Source of the DNA: Schlegelella_A sp038225015
GTDB lineage: Bacteria > Pseudomonadota > Gammaproteobacteria > Burkholderiales > Burkholderiaceae_C
DNA length: 44,273 nt
Assembly (NCBI GenBank): GCA_038225015.1
Contig: JBBRFB010000011.1
Location: 1 to 44,273 of the forward strand
Reading direction: 5' to 3'
Shown here piece by piece: positions 14,949 through 21,978 of the stretch. The notes below the pieces were generated by a model. That model was not told where the DNA came from. It saw nothing but the letters and a program-made list of their open reading frames with translations, and did no database searches. Within the stretch, counting starts at the first letter, position 1. Each line of letters begins with the position of its first letter. The position numbers and the translations under genes were made by a program.

Positions 14949-15029
14949 CGAATCGATTCGTTGACCGGCACGCAGTGGAAGACCTGCGTCGCGTGTGCAA
15001 AGTTTCTCGGTGCAACCACTGTCCACCGC

Positions 15030-15950
15030 TCAGCCCGCATAGCCCAGCCGGCCGAGCAGGCCATTGAGCTCGTCGAGCGAAGCGAAGGCGATGGCAACCT
15101 CGCCGGCTTCGCCACGCGCTGTGCGTTTGCGCACGCGCACCTCCACCGGCGCCGCGAGCGCATCCGACAATTGCTGCTCGATGCGCGAAATGTCATTCGT
15201 CTTGTGACCCTTCGCGCCCCGCGGCGAGGTCGAGCGGCCGGGGCCCGCGGCGCGCCGGGCGGCCAGCCGCTCGGCGTCGCGCACGCTCAGGCCCCGGGCC
15301 ACGATCTCGCCGGCGAGCAGGATCTGCTCTGCGCCAGGCAGCGGCACGAGCGCCCGCGCATGGCCCATCTCGATCTCGCCGGCGAGGAGCCGCTGCTGCA
15401 CGGCCTCGGTCAGGCTGAGCAGGCGCAGCAGGTTGCTGGCGGCACTGCGCGAGCGGCCGACGGCACGGGCCGCGGCGTCGTGGGTCATGCCGAACTCGTC
15501 GACCAGGCGCTGCAGGCCGCGCGCTTCCTCGAGGGGATTGAGGTCCTGGCGCTGGATGTTCTCGATCAGCGCCATCGCCGCGGCGGCCTCGTCGTCGACG
15601 TCGCGAACGACGATGGGGATCACTTCGAGTCCGGCCAGGCGTGCCGCTCGATAGCGGCGCTCGCCGGCGATGATCTCGAACCGCGGACCCGCGCCGCGGC
15701 CGTCGGAGATCGTGCGGACGAGCACGGGCTGGATGACGCCCTGGGCCTTGATGCTTTCGGCGAGCGACTGCAGCGCTGCGTCGTCGATGCGCGTGCGCGG
15801 CTGGTAGCGGCCGGGCTGGAGCTGATCGAGCCTCGCGCTCGAGGGCTCTGCGCCGGCCGCCGCCGCAGCCGCCGCGTCGCCTTCCTTGACGCGTGGGCCA
15901 AGCAAGGCCTCGAGGCCGAGGCCGAGGCCCTTGGGTTTCTTCATCGCCAT
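15030..15950 (-). CDS. parB: Chromosome-partitioning protein ParB
   Basis: A CTP-dependent clamp that loads at parS and spreads. The N-terminal ParA-interacting segment KPKGLGLGLEALLG, the CTP-binding GERRYRAARLAG and ENIQRQDLNPLEEARG motifs, the HTH DNA-binding region (GMTHDAAARAVGRSRSAASNLLRLL) and the C-terminal dimerisation domain all appear in order. An Ala-rich linker of about nine residues follows the N-terminal segment. I prefer the ATG at 15950 (306 residues) because the conserved N-terminus begins directly after it; ATG 15974 and 15944 are alternatives. Unusually it is not adjacent to parA: argC on the other strand and an acetyltransferase gene lie between. Matching parS sites are in rsmG and mnmG. 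Confidence 0.92.
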   Translation of the reverse strand: MAMKKPKGLGLGLEALLGPRVKEGDAAAAAAAGAEPSSARLDQLQPGRYQPRTRIDDAALQSLAESIKAQGVIQPVLVRTISDGRGAGPRFEIIAGERRYRAARLAGLEVIPIVVRDVDDEAAAAMALIENIQRQDLNPLEEARGLQRLVDEFGMTHDAAARAVGRSRSAASNLLRLLSLTEAVQQRLLAGEIEMGHARALVPLPGAEQILLAGEIVARGLSVRDAERLAARRAAGPGRSTSPRGAKGHKTNDISRIEQQLSDALAAPVEVRVRKRTARGEAGEVAIAFASLDELNGLLGRLGYAG

Positions 15951-16036
15951 TGCCCGATTCTGCGTGATCGGCATGGCGCCTTGCCGGCCTCGGCGGGCGC
16001 CTGCCGGCAGGGGCGACGCCCCGAGCTTCTCTGCCG

Positions 16037-16042
16037 TATGCT
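16037..16042 (+). promoter_or_regulatory. -10-like TATGCT upstream of argC
   Basis: Located 24 bases before the argC start in the 116-base spacer shared with parB. The upstream region has GGGGCG-A-CGCCCC (16010-16022), an inverted repeat. No clear -35 is seen. Confidence 0.3.
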
Positions 16043-16066
16043 TGACGCTCCACTGCGAGACTCGCC

Positions 16067-17008
16067 ATGACCACCCGCGTTTTCGTCGACGGCCAGGAAG
16101 GCACCACCGGGCTGCGAATCAACGAGTACCTCGCCGGCCGCCCGGATGTCGAGGTGCTTCGCGCCGCGCCCGAGCGGCGCAAGGACGTCGCCGAACGCGC
16201 GCGCCTCCTGAACGCCGCCGATGTCGCGTTTCTCTGCCTGCCCGACACTGCGGCGCGCGAAGCCGCCGCCCTCGTCACCAACCCGGCCACCTGCCTGATC
16301 GACGCGAGCACCGCTCATCGCACCTCGAACGACTGGGTGTTCGGCCTGCCCGAGCTCGCTGTCGACCAGCGCGAGCGTATTCGGACCTCGAAGCGGATCG
16401 CGAATCCGGGTTGCCACGCCACCGGCTTCATTCTTCTCGTCAGGCCGCTGGTCGACGCCGGGCTGCTGTCGCAGTCGGCGCTGCTGAGCGCGACCTCGAT
16501 CACCGGCTATTCGGGCGGCGGCCGCAAGATGATCGAGCAATACGAGGCGGGCGGCAACGCCCGTCTGCTTTCGCCGCGGCCCTACGGGTTGACGCTCGGC
16601 CACAAGCACCTTCCGGAGATGACGGCGCACAGCCGGCTCGAGAACCGGCCGGTCTTCATGCCCATCGTCGGAAACTTCTTCAAGGGCCTGTCGGTGTCGG
16701 TGCCGCTGCAGCTGGCCGAATGCAGGCGCGGCACGTCGGGCCTGCATCTTCATGCCGCGCTCGCCGAACGCTACGCCGGCGAGTGCTTCGTGCGGGTGTT
16801 GTCGCTCGACGATCCGCAAGCGCTGGACGATGGCTATTTCGACGTGCAGGCCTGCAACGACACGAACCGTGTCGACCTCTGCGTCTTCGCGAGCGCTACC
16901 CAGGTGGTGCTGATGGCCCGCCTCGATAACCTCGGCAAGGGCGCGAGCGGTGCCGCCGTGCAGTCGATGAACGTCCACCTCGGCATCGACGAAACCACCG
17001 GGCTCTGA
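16067..17008 (+). CDS. argC: N-acetyl-gamma-glutamyl-phosphate reductase, short (type 2) form
   Basis: Reduces N-acetylglutamyl phosphate to the semialdehyde with NADPH in arginine synthesis. At 313 residues it belongs to the short ArgC class, which opens with VFVDGQEGTTGLRI instead of the longer Rossmann start. The catalytic Cys lies in IANPGCHATGF, followed by SITGYSGGGRKMIEQYE, the HKHLPEM segment and NLGKGASGAAVQSMN. Many betaproteobacteria also have a long ArgC elsewhere; whether this is the main one is unknown. It sits on plus between parA and parB, which are on minus, an odd location. Its stop codon is embedded in a hairpin shared with the stop of the converging acetyltransferase gene. 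Confidence 0.92.
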   Translation: MTTRVFVDGQEGTTGLRINEYLAGRPDVEVLRAAPERRKDVAERARLLNAADVAFLCLPDTAAREAAALVTNPATCLIDASTAHRTSNDWVFGLPELAVDQRERIRTSKRIANPGCHATGFILLVRPLVDAGLLSQSALLSATSITGYSGGGRKMIEQYEAGGNARLLSPRPYGLTLGHKHLPEMTAHSRLENRPVFMPIVGNFFKGLSVSVPLQLAECRRGTSGLHLHAALAERYAGECFVRVLSLDDPQALDDGYFDVQACNDTNRVDLCVFASATQVVLMARLDNLGKGASGAAVQSMNVHLGIDETTGL

Positions 17009-17023
17009 CCGGCGGCCGGTCAG
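17005..17023. terminator. Hairpin shared by two converging stop codons
   Basis: CTGACCGG-CGG-CCGGTCAG is a perfect eight-base-pair stem with a three-base loop. The argC stop (17006-17008) is in one arm and the stop of the opposite acetyltransferase gene (17020-17022) in the other. No U-tract is present, so any termination would be bidirectional and probably Rho-assisted. Confidence 0.45.
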
Positions 17024-17823
17024 CCTTCGGGCGCGGCCCGGTAGTGGTAGGTGTAGGCGTCCTCGAAGCCGAGGCGTCGGTACAGCCGCCTTGCCGGCTC
17101 GTTCGCGCCGTCGACCTGCAGGTAGGCGATTTTCGCGCCGGCATCGACGGCGACCTGGAGCAGGTGCCGGCACAGTCGTTCGGCGACGCCCTGCCCCCGA
17201 TGCGCTGCCAAGGTGAAGATGTCGTAGAGGCCGGCAACCTCGCCCTCGACGACGGCCTGTCCGCCCGCCACGGCCGCGCCGGCCGCGTCGAAGACGAGGA
17301 AGGGGTGGTGCGGGACCGGTGCGAGCGTGATGCGGCTCTTGTGGGCGCGCCGCTCGGCAGGGGTCGAGCCCCTCGCCTGGCCAATCCATTCGGCAAAAGC
17401 CGCCGCGGTCACCGGCGCGATGCGCATCGACTCTGACGACGCGCTGGCGGCAGCCACCGCGCGAGGCCGAGCGATGCCGGTCGCGACCATCACGAAGGTT
17501 TCGTCGATCCGCACCATGCCCAGGTCGGCAAGCTGCCGGTCGAGCCCCGCCGGTTCGGAAAACGGCGTGATCCGAAGATACGGTTGCAGCCCTGCCGCAG
17601 CGAAGATGGGCAGGCAACGCGCGAGCTTGGCCTCGACCGGCAGGCGGCCCGGGGAAACCGTCTGGATGCAGCGGGCGCGCTTGGCCTTGCCTGGCGAAAA
17701 GCGGACCAGCCAGCCGTCGACCCAGCGCTGTTCGGGCGGCGCGCTGGCGTTGATGCCAGCCTCCTCGACCTGGGCGAGCAGCCCGAGGTCGAAGGCGGCA
17801 TTCATGGTGCAGCCGTAGGTCAT
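17020..17823 (-). CDS. GNAT family N-acetyltransferase
   Basis: A 267-residue protein whose C-terminal half is a GNAT domain. The acetyl-CoA loop is in AAHRGQGVAERLCRHLL, followed by the strand IAYLQVDGANEPARRLYRRLGFE typical of the family end. The N-terminal half resembles a degenerate second GNAT fold, as in double-domain acetyltransferases. The substrate is not evident. Its ATG overlaps the parA stop as ATGA (17820-17823), so it is probably translated with parA; a Met at 17805 is a weaker alternative. Its place in a partition operon may be accidental. Confidence 0.85.
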   Translation of the reverse strand: MTYGCTMNAAFDLGLLAQVEEAGINASAPPEQRWVDGWLVRFSPGKAKRARCIQTVSPGRLPVEAKLARCLPIFAAAGLQPYLRITPFSEPAGLDRQLADLGMVRIDETFVMVATGIARPRAVAAASASSESMRIAPVTAAAFAEWIGQARGSTPAERRAHKSRITLAPVPHHPFLVFDAAGAAVAGGQAVVEGEVAGLYDIFTLAAHRGQGVAERLCRHLLQVAVDAGAKIAYLQVDGANEPARRLYRRLGFEDAYTYHYRAAPEG

Positions 17824-18611
17824 GCGGCCGCCTTTCGCAGCGTCTCTACGCGCTCGACGAGCTCGTGTGCAAAGGCGACGAAGGCGAGCGCCCCCTTGGA
17901 CGTCGGATCGAAGACGACGCCGGGCAGCCCGTAGCTCGGCGCCTCGGCGAGGCGCACATTGCGCGGGATGACGGTGTCGAACACCTTGTCGCCGAAGTGC
18001 ACCTTCAACTGCTCGCTGACCTGCGCCTGCAGCGTGATCCGCGGGTCGAACATCACGCGCAGCAGCCCGATCACCTGCAGCGCCGGGTTGATGTTGGCGT
18101 GTACCTGCTTGATGGTGTTGACGAGATCGCTCAGCCCCTCGAGGGCGAAATACTCGCACTGCATCGGCACGATGACACCGTGCGCGCTGGCCAGGCCGTT
18201 CAGGGTCAGGAGGCTGAGGCTCGGCGGGCAGTCGACGAGCACGAAGTCGTAGCGATCGGCGACGGCGGCCAGCGCCTTTCGCAGCCGGAGGTCTCGGCGC
18301 TCGAGGCCGACGAGCTCGATCTCGGCGCCGGCCAGTTCGCGGTTCGCGCCGACGACGTCGTAGCCGCCCTTCGGGCTGGCCACTCGCGCCTCGGCGACGC
18401 TGGCGCTCTCGAGCAGCACGTCGTACACGCTGGCGTGGAGCTCGCGCTTGTCGATGCCCGAGCCCATGGTCGCGTTTCCCTGGGGATCCAGATCGACCAG
18501 GAGGACACGGCGGCCGAGCTGAGCGAGACCGGCGGCCAGATTGACGGTCGTGGTCGTCTTGCCGACCCCGCCCTTCTGATTCGCGACGCAGAAGATCCGG
18601 GTCACGGCCAT
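17820..18611 (-). CDS. parA: Chromosome-partitioning ATPase ParA (Soj)
   Basis: 263 residues. The deviant Walker A motif KGGVGKTT (13-20, with the signature Lys14/Lys18-type spacing), LLVDLDPQGNA and VDCPPSLSLLTLNGL place it in the chromosomal ParA/Soj family that segregates ParB-parS complexes. There is no N-terminal HTH, as expected for chromosomal rather than P1-type plasmid ParA. The gene follows rsmG after 34 bases and overlaps the downstream acetyltransferase by four bases. An AT-rich patch with TATAGT (minus strand, 18643-18638) lies at the rsmG/parA border and may be an internal promoter. parB is not next to it. Confidence 0.96.
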   Translation of the reverse strand: MAVTRIFCVANQKGGVGKTTTTVNLAAGLAQLGRRVLLVDLDPQGNATMGSGIDKRELHASVYDVLLESASVAEARVASPKGGYDVVGANRELAGAEIELVGLERRDLRLRKALAAVADRYDFVLVDCPPSLSLLTLNGLASAHGVIVPMQCEYFALEGLSDLVNTIKQVHANINPALQVIGLLRVMFDPRITLQAQVSEQLKVHFGDKVFDTVIPRNVRLAEAPSYGLPGVVFDPTSKGALAFVAFAHELVERVETLRKAAA

Positions 18612-18645
18612 TGTTTCATGGCTAAATGTGAGTGCATACTATACA

Positions 18646-19344
18646 TTAGATCGAGTCCTGTGCTGCTGTCCGCTTCATCCAAACGATGCAACGCTCACTT
18701 TGCGAACCAGGCAACTTGATCGGTTCCACGTGAAACACCTCGGCCTCCCCGGCGAGAGCGAGGATCTCCGAGTCGGGCCGCCTGCCCTTGAGCGCCCCCC
18801 AGACCCCCTCGGCCCCGAGCAATGGGGCGGTCGCCTGCACGAGGTCGGTGAGCGCAGCGAACGCTCGGCAAGTGATCAGGTCGAAAGGCGGCAAATCAAG
18901 CGACTCCACACGCGCATGCCTCGCTTCGAGGTTGCCGAGCCGCAAGACGGAGACAGCGTGCTGGATGAACGCCGCCTTCTTGCCTACGCTGTCGACGCAG
19001 ACCACATCCATGCCTGGATCCATCACCGCGAGGACGACGCCCGGCAATCCCCCGCCGCTGCCGACATCGAGGATGCGCGGCCGATCGGCAAGCTCGCCGA
19101 GGACACGACGAAATGGAGCGACGACTGCCAGGCAGTCGACGATGTGACGCTGCATGAGCGCGCCGGGTTCACGGTCGGCGATGAGGTTATAGGTCCGGTT
19201 CCAGCGCAGGAGCAAGGCACCGTAGTCGATCAGCTGCCGATGCTGTTCGTCGGTCAGCATGAGTCCTAGCGCTTCCGCGGCGCCCGCAAGCTGCTCGTCG
19301 AGCGATACGCCGACCGCCGCGTTCGCCGTTGCGCCCGCGCTCAC
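18646..19344 (-). CDS. rsmG: 16S rRNA (guanine527-N7)-methyltransferase RsmG
   Basis: Methylates G527 of 16S rRNA; loss of this modification is known to give low-level streptomycin resistance. 232 residues, with the typical YNLIADREPGALMQRHIVDCL segment, the SAM-binding loop ILDVGSGGGLPGVVLAV (about 92-108), the acidic end of strand 2 in VVCVDSVGKKAAFI, and ITCRAFAAL. Translation starts at GTG 19344, which overlaps the mnmG stop as GTGA. The coding sequence near its end contains a parS site (18722-18737) that encodes the residues FHVE. Confidence 0.95.
   Translation of the reverse strand: MSAGATANAAVGVSLDEQLAGAAEALGLMLTDEQHRQLIDYGALLLRWNRTYNLIADREPGALMQRHIVDCLAVVAPFRRVLGELADRPRILDVGSGGGLPGVVLAVMDPGMDVVCVDSVGKKAAFIQHAVSVLRLGNLEARHARVESLDLPPFDLITCRAFAALTDLVQATAPLLGAEGVWGALKGRRPDSEILALAGEAEVFHVEPIKLPGSQSERCIVWMKRTAAQDSI
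18722..18737. promoter_or_regulatory. parS centromere site inside rsmG
   Basis: GGTTCCACGTGAAACA matches the widespread parS consensus TGTTNCACGTGAAACA at all fixed positions except the first base. It lies about 110 bases upstream of parA, inside the rsmG reading frame. Confidence 0.85.
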
Positions 19345-21371
19345 GCGGTTTCACGCCAGACGTCTGCCCCGTCGATCCGGTCGCCCCTGTCGACAGCGTC
19401 GCCGGCTTCACTGACCGCCAGGTCGTCGTGGCTCGCGCGCCGGTGCTTCTTCAAGTGCACCAGCAACAGCGACACGGCAGCCGGCGTGATGCCCGGCAGC
19501 CGGGCGGCATCGCCAAGGCTGGCCGGCCGCCGCCGGCCGAGAACCTGACGGACCTCGAACGACAGCGCATGCACCTGCCCGTAGTCGAAGGCGTCCGGAA
19601 TCGCGATCGCCGCCGAACGAGCCGTACGATCGATCTCGTCGTGCTGCTTCTCGATATAGCCGGCGTAGCGGGTCGAGGTCTCGATCTGCGTGATCGCCTG
19701 GTCGGCAAGGAGCCGGCCGACCTCTCGCCGCAAGTCTTCGCGTGACAGCTGATCGGCGTCGCCGTCGGCCGCGGTGTCGCCTTTCCACGCCGAGACGGCG
19801 TCGAACGACATGCCGGGACGGCGCAAGAGATCAAGCAGGCTGTAGTCCCGCGTCAGTTCGGGCCGCCCTTCACTCGCGGCCGCCGGCCCGATCCTCAGCC
19901 GCTCCATGCGGGAGGTTTCACGTGAAACCAACGCCTGCTTGCGTTCGAAGGCCCCCCATCGCCGATCGTCCACGAGGCCCAGGAGCCGCCCCCGCGGCGT
20001 CAGGCGGACATCGGCGTTGTCTTCGCGAAGTTGCAGCCGGTACTCGGCCCGGCTGGTGAACATCCGGTACGGCTCGGTCACGCCCTGCGACACGAGGTCA
20101 TCGACCAGGACGCCCAAGTAGGCCTGGTCACGCGACGGCACCCAGGCCGGCGCCCCGCGAATGGCCAGGGCCGCGTTGATGCCCGCGTGCAGCCCCTGCG
20201 CCGCCGCCTCCTCGTAACCCGTCGTCCCGTTGATCTGGCCGGCGAAAAACAGGCCCCCGATCGAACGCGTCTCGAAGCTCGGCTTCAGGGCTCGCGGGTC
20301 GAAATAGTCGTACTCGATGGCGTAGCCCGGGCGCACGATGTGCGCCTCTTCCAGGCCGGCAATCGAGCGCACCGCGGCCCACTGCACATCGAACGGCAGC
20401 GAGGTCGAAATCCCGTTCGGGTAGACCTCGCGCGTCGTCAGTCCCTCCGGCTCGAGGAAGATCTGATGCGAGTCCTTCCCCGAGAACCGGTTCACCTTGT
20501 CTTCGATGCTCGGGCAATAGCGCGGCCCGACGCCGTCGATCAGGCCGGCGAACATTGGGCTCTGTGCGAATCCGCCGCGAATGATCTCGTGGGTTCGCGC
20601 ATTGGTCGCCGTGATCCAGCAGGAAACCTGCCGCGGGTGGCTCGCCGGGTCGCCGAGAAACCCGAACACCGGGATCTCGTCCAGGCTCGTCCGCCCGTCG
20701 GCGACGCCATCGCCGGGCTGCTCGAGCAAGCGCGAATAGTCGATCGTGCGGCCGTCGAGCCGCGGCGGCGTCCCGGTCTTCAGTCGGCCCTGCGGCAGCT
20801 TCAACTCCTTCAGCCGCGCCGACAGCCGGACGGAGGGCGGATCGCCGGCCCGTCCGCCGGCATGGCTTTGCAGACCCACATGAATCTTGCCGTCGAGGAA
20901 AGTACCCGCAGTCAGAATCACGCATTGGCTCTTGAAGCGGACGCCCACTTGCGTCACAACGCCCGCAACACGGTCACCTTCGACGAGGATGTCGTCGCAA
21001 GCCCCTTGAAAAAGCGACAGGTTTGGCTGATTCTCCAGTCGACGCCGGATGGCGGCCCGGTACAGCACCCGGTCGGCCTGGACCCGCGTGGCGCGAACCG
21101 CCGGGCCTTTCGAGCCGTTGAGGATGCGAAAGTGAATGCCGGCTTCGTCGGCGGCTTCAGCCATCGCGCCCCCGAGGGCATCGATCTCCTTCACCAGGTG
21201 GCCCTTGCCGATGCCGCCGATCGACGGGTTGCAGCTCATCTGGCCAAGCGTCTCGAGGCTGTGCGTCAGCAGCAGCGTCGACGCACCCATCCGCGCCGCG
21301 GCAAGCGCCGCTTCGGTACCGGCGTGTCCGCCGCCGACGACGATCACGTCGAAGCGCTTTGGGAAGAACAT
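19341..21371 (-). CDS. mnmG: tRNA uridine-5-carboxymethylaminomethyl modification enzyme MnmG (GidA)
   Basis: Together with MnmE it installs the cmnm5 group at wobble U34. The FAD-binding DVIVVGGGHAGTEAALAAARMG starts at residue 8. Family motifs CNPSIGGIGKGHLVKEIDALGG, LTAGTFLDGKIHVG, RLKTGTPPR, RPGYAIEYDYFDPRALKPS, FFAGQINGTTGYEEAAAQG, TSRAEYRL and LPGITPAAVSLLLVHLKK are all present. At 676 residues it is longer than the approximately 630 of E. coli, mainly through a charged C-terminal tail of about 33 residues after HLKK. The start is ATG 21371. A perfect parS lies inside the gene at 19914-19929. It heads the mnmG-rsmG-parA run. Confidence 0.97.
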   Translation of the reverse strand: MFFPKRFDVIVVGGGHAGTEAALAAARMGASTLLLTHSLETLGQMSCNPSIGGIGKGHLVKEIDALGGAMAEAADEAGIHFRILNGSKGPAVRATRVQADRVLYRAAIRRRLENQPNLSLFQGACDDILVEGDRVAGVVTQVGVRFKSQCVILTAGTFLDGKIHVGLQSHAGGRAGDPPSVRLSARLKELKLPQGRLKTGTPPRLDGRTIDYSRLLEQPGDGVADGRTSLDEIPVFGFLGDPASHPRQVSCWITATNARTHEIIRGGFAQSPMFAGLIDGVGPRYCPSIEDKVNRFSGKDSHQIFLEPEGLTTREVYPNGISTSLPFDVQWAAVRSIAGLEEAHIVRPGYAIEYDYFDPRALKPSFETRSIGGLFFAGQINGTTGYEEAAAQGLHAGINAALAIRGAPAWVPSRDQAYLGVLVDDLVSQGVTEPYRMFTSRAEYRLQLREDNADVRLTPRGRLLGLVDDRRWGAFERKQALVSRETSRMERLRIGPAAASEGRPELTRDYSLLDLLRRPGMSFDAVSAWKGDTAADGDADQLSREDLRREVGRLLADQAITQIETSTRYAGYIEKQHDEIDRTARSAAIAIPDAFDYGQVHALSFEVRQVLGRRRPASLGDAARLPGITPAAVSLLLVHLKKHRRASHDDLAVSEAGDAVDRGDRIDGADVWRETA
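19914..19929. promoter_or_regulatory. parS centromere site inside mnmG
   Basis: GGTTTCACGTGAAACC is a perfect 16-base palindrome containing the 14-base parS core GTTTCACGTGAAAC without mismatch. It encodes VSRET in MnmG and lies about 1.2 kb from the second site in rsmG, consistent with a ParB loading zone near the chromosome origin. Confidence 0.9.
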
Positions 21372-21398
21372 GGCATGGCTGTTTGCAGGGAGGCACCG

Positions 21399-21404
21399 AT
21401 TGTA
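21399..21404 (-). promoter_or_regulatory. -10 element of mnmG
   Basis: The minus strand reads TACAAT, 27 bases before the mnmG start, in the 97-base spacer with the ElaA-like gene. A -35 is not apparent. Confidence 0.4.
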
Positions 21405-21468
21405 GGTTTGGCCCCCGTGGGCACGCCCTCCGGACGTTCGACCCCGCAGATCAGTAGCCCGTCGCGCG

Positions 21469-21978
21469 TCAGCGCACGTCACCGGCGAGAAGCATCTCGA
21501 TGTGCGGGATCCCGTCTTCGAGGTAGGGCGACCCCACGACGACGAAGCCGAAGCCGCCATAGAACGTCTCGAGCCTCGTCTGCGCCGAGATGCGGATGGC
21601 CATGCCCGGCCACGCCGAATGTGCGCCGGCGATGGCGCGCCGCACCACCTCGCGGCCGAGCCCGTGGCCGCGACTTGGGCCGACCGTGATGACCCGGCCG
21701 ATCGACGCCTCGGCGTACTTCACACCCGGGTCCAGGATGCGGGCGTAGGCCAGCGGCTCGGTCTCCGCCGCCGACCAGCCAGCGAGGTGGAAGGCCTGCT
21801 CGTCGCAGCCGTCAGCGTCGAGGTAGAGGCACTGCTGCTCGATGACGAAGACCCGCTGGCGCGCCGCGTAGATGCGTCGCAGCTCGTGGACACCGAGCGC
21901 GTCGAACCGACGCCAACGCCACTCGAGTACCCGCCCGGATTCGCCGCCCGCGCCGACGCTCGCCGGCAGCGCGTTCAT
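21469..21978 (-). CDS. ElaA-like GNAT acetyltransferase
   Basis: 169 residues, the size of ElaA. Features are the N-terminal WRWRRFDALGVHELRRIYAARQRVFVIEQQCLYLDADGCD region typical of ElaA proteins, the acetyl-CoA loop VGPSRGHGLGREVVRRAI, and a C-terminal FYGGFGFVVVGSPYLEDGIPHIEML characteristic of the family. The substrate is unknown. Its ATG overlaps the stop of the ABC permease gene (ATGA, 21975-21978), making it the last of five translationally linked genes. Confidence 0.88.
   Translation of the reverse strand: MNALPASVGAGGESGRVLEWRWRRFDALGVHELRRIYAARQRVFVIEQQCLYLDADGCDEQAFHLAGWSAAETEPLAYARILDPGVKYAEASIGRVITVGPSRGHGLGREVVRRAIAGAHSAWPGMAIRISAQTRLETFYGGFGFVVVGSPYLEDGIPHIEMLLAGDVR

Larger units (their letters stand above)
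14720..15029 (-). other. 310-base spacer between parB and prkA: regulatory region
   Basis: No credible protein gene on either strand. Reading toward prkA it contains direct repeats of TTGCAC (15015-15010 and 15000-14995) and the palindrome CGAATCGATTCG (14949-14960). Then come a sigma-54 promoter (14948-14933), a hairpin at the predicted RNA start (14904-14922), two further hairpins (14785-14814 and 14737-14751) and the prkA ribosome-binding site (14726-14730). It also has to hold the end of the parB transcript. Confidence 0.7.

Noticed and set aside
11357..15067. A 1236-codon open frame on the plus strand antisense to prkA, yeaH and spoVR
   Set aside because: The opposite strand carries three recognised proteins with intact motifs; in 70% GC DNA long antisense frames are common by codon bias.
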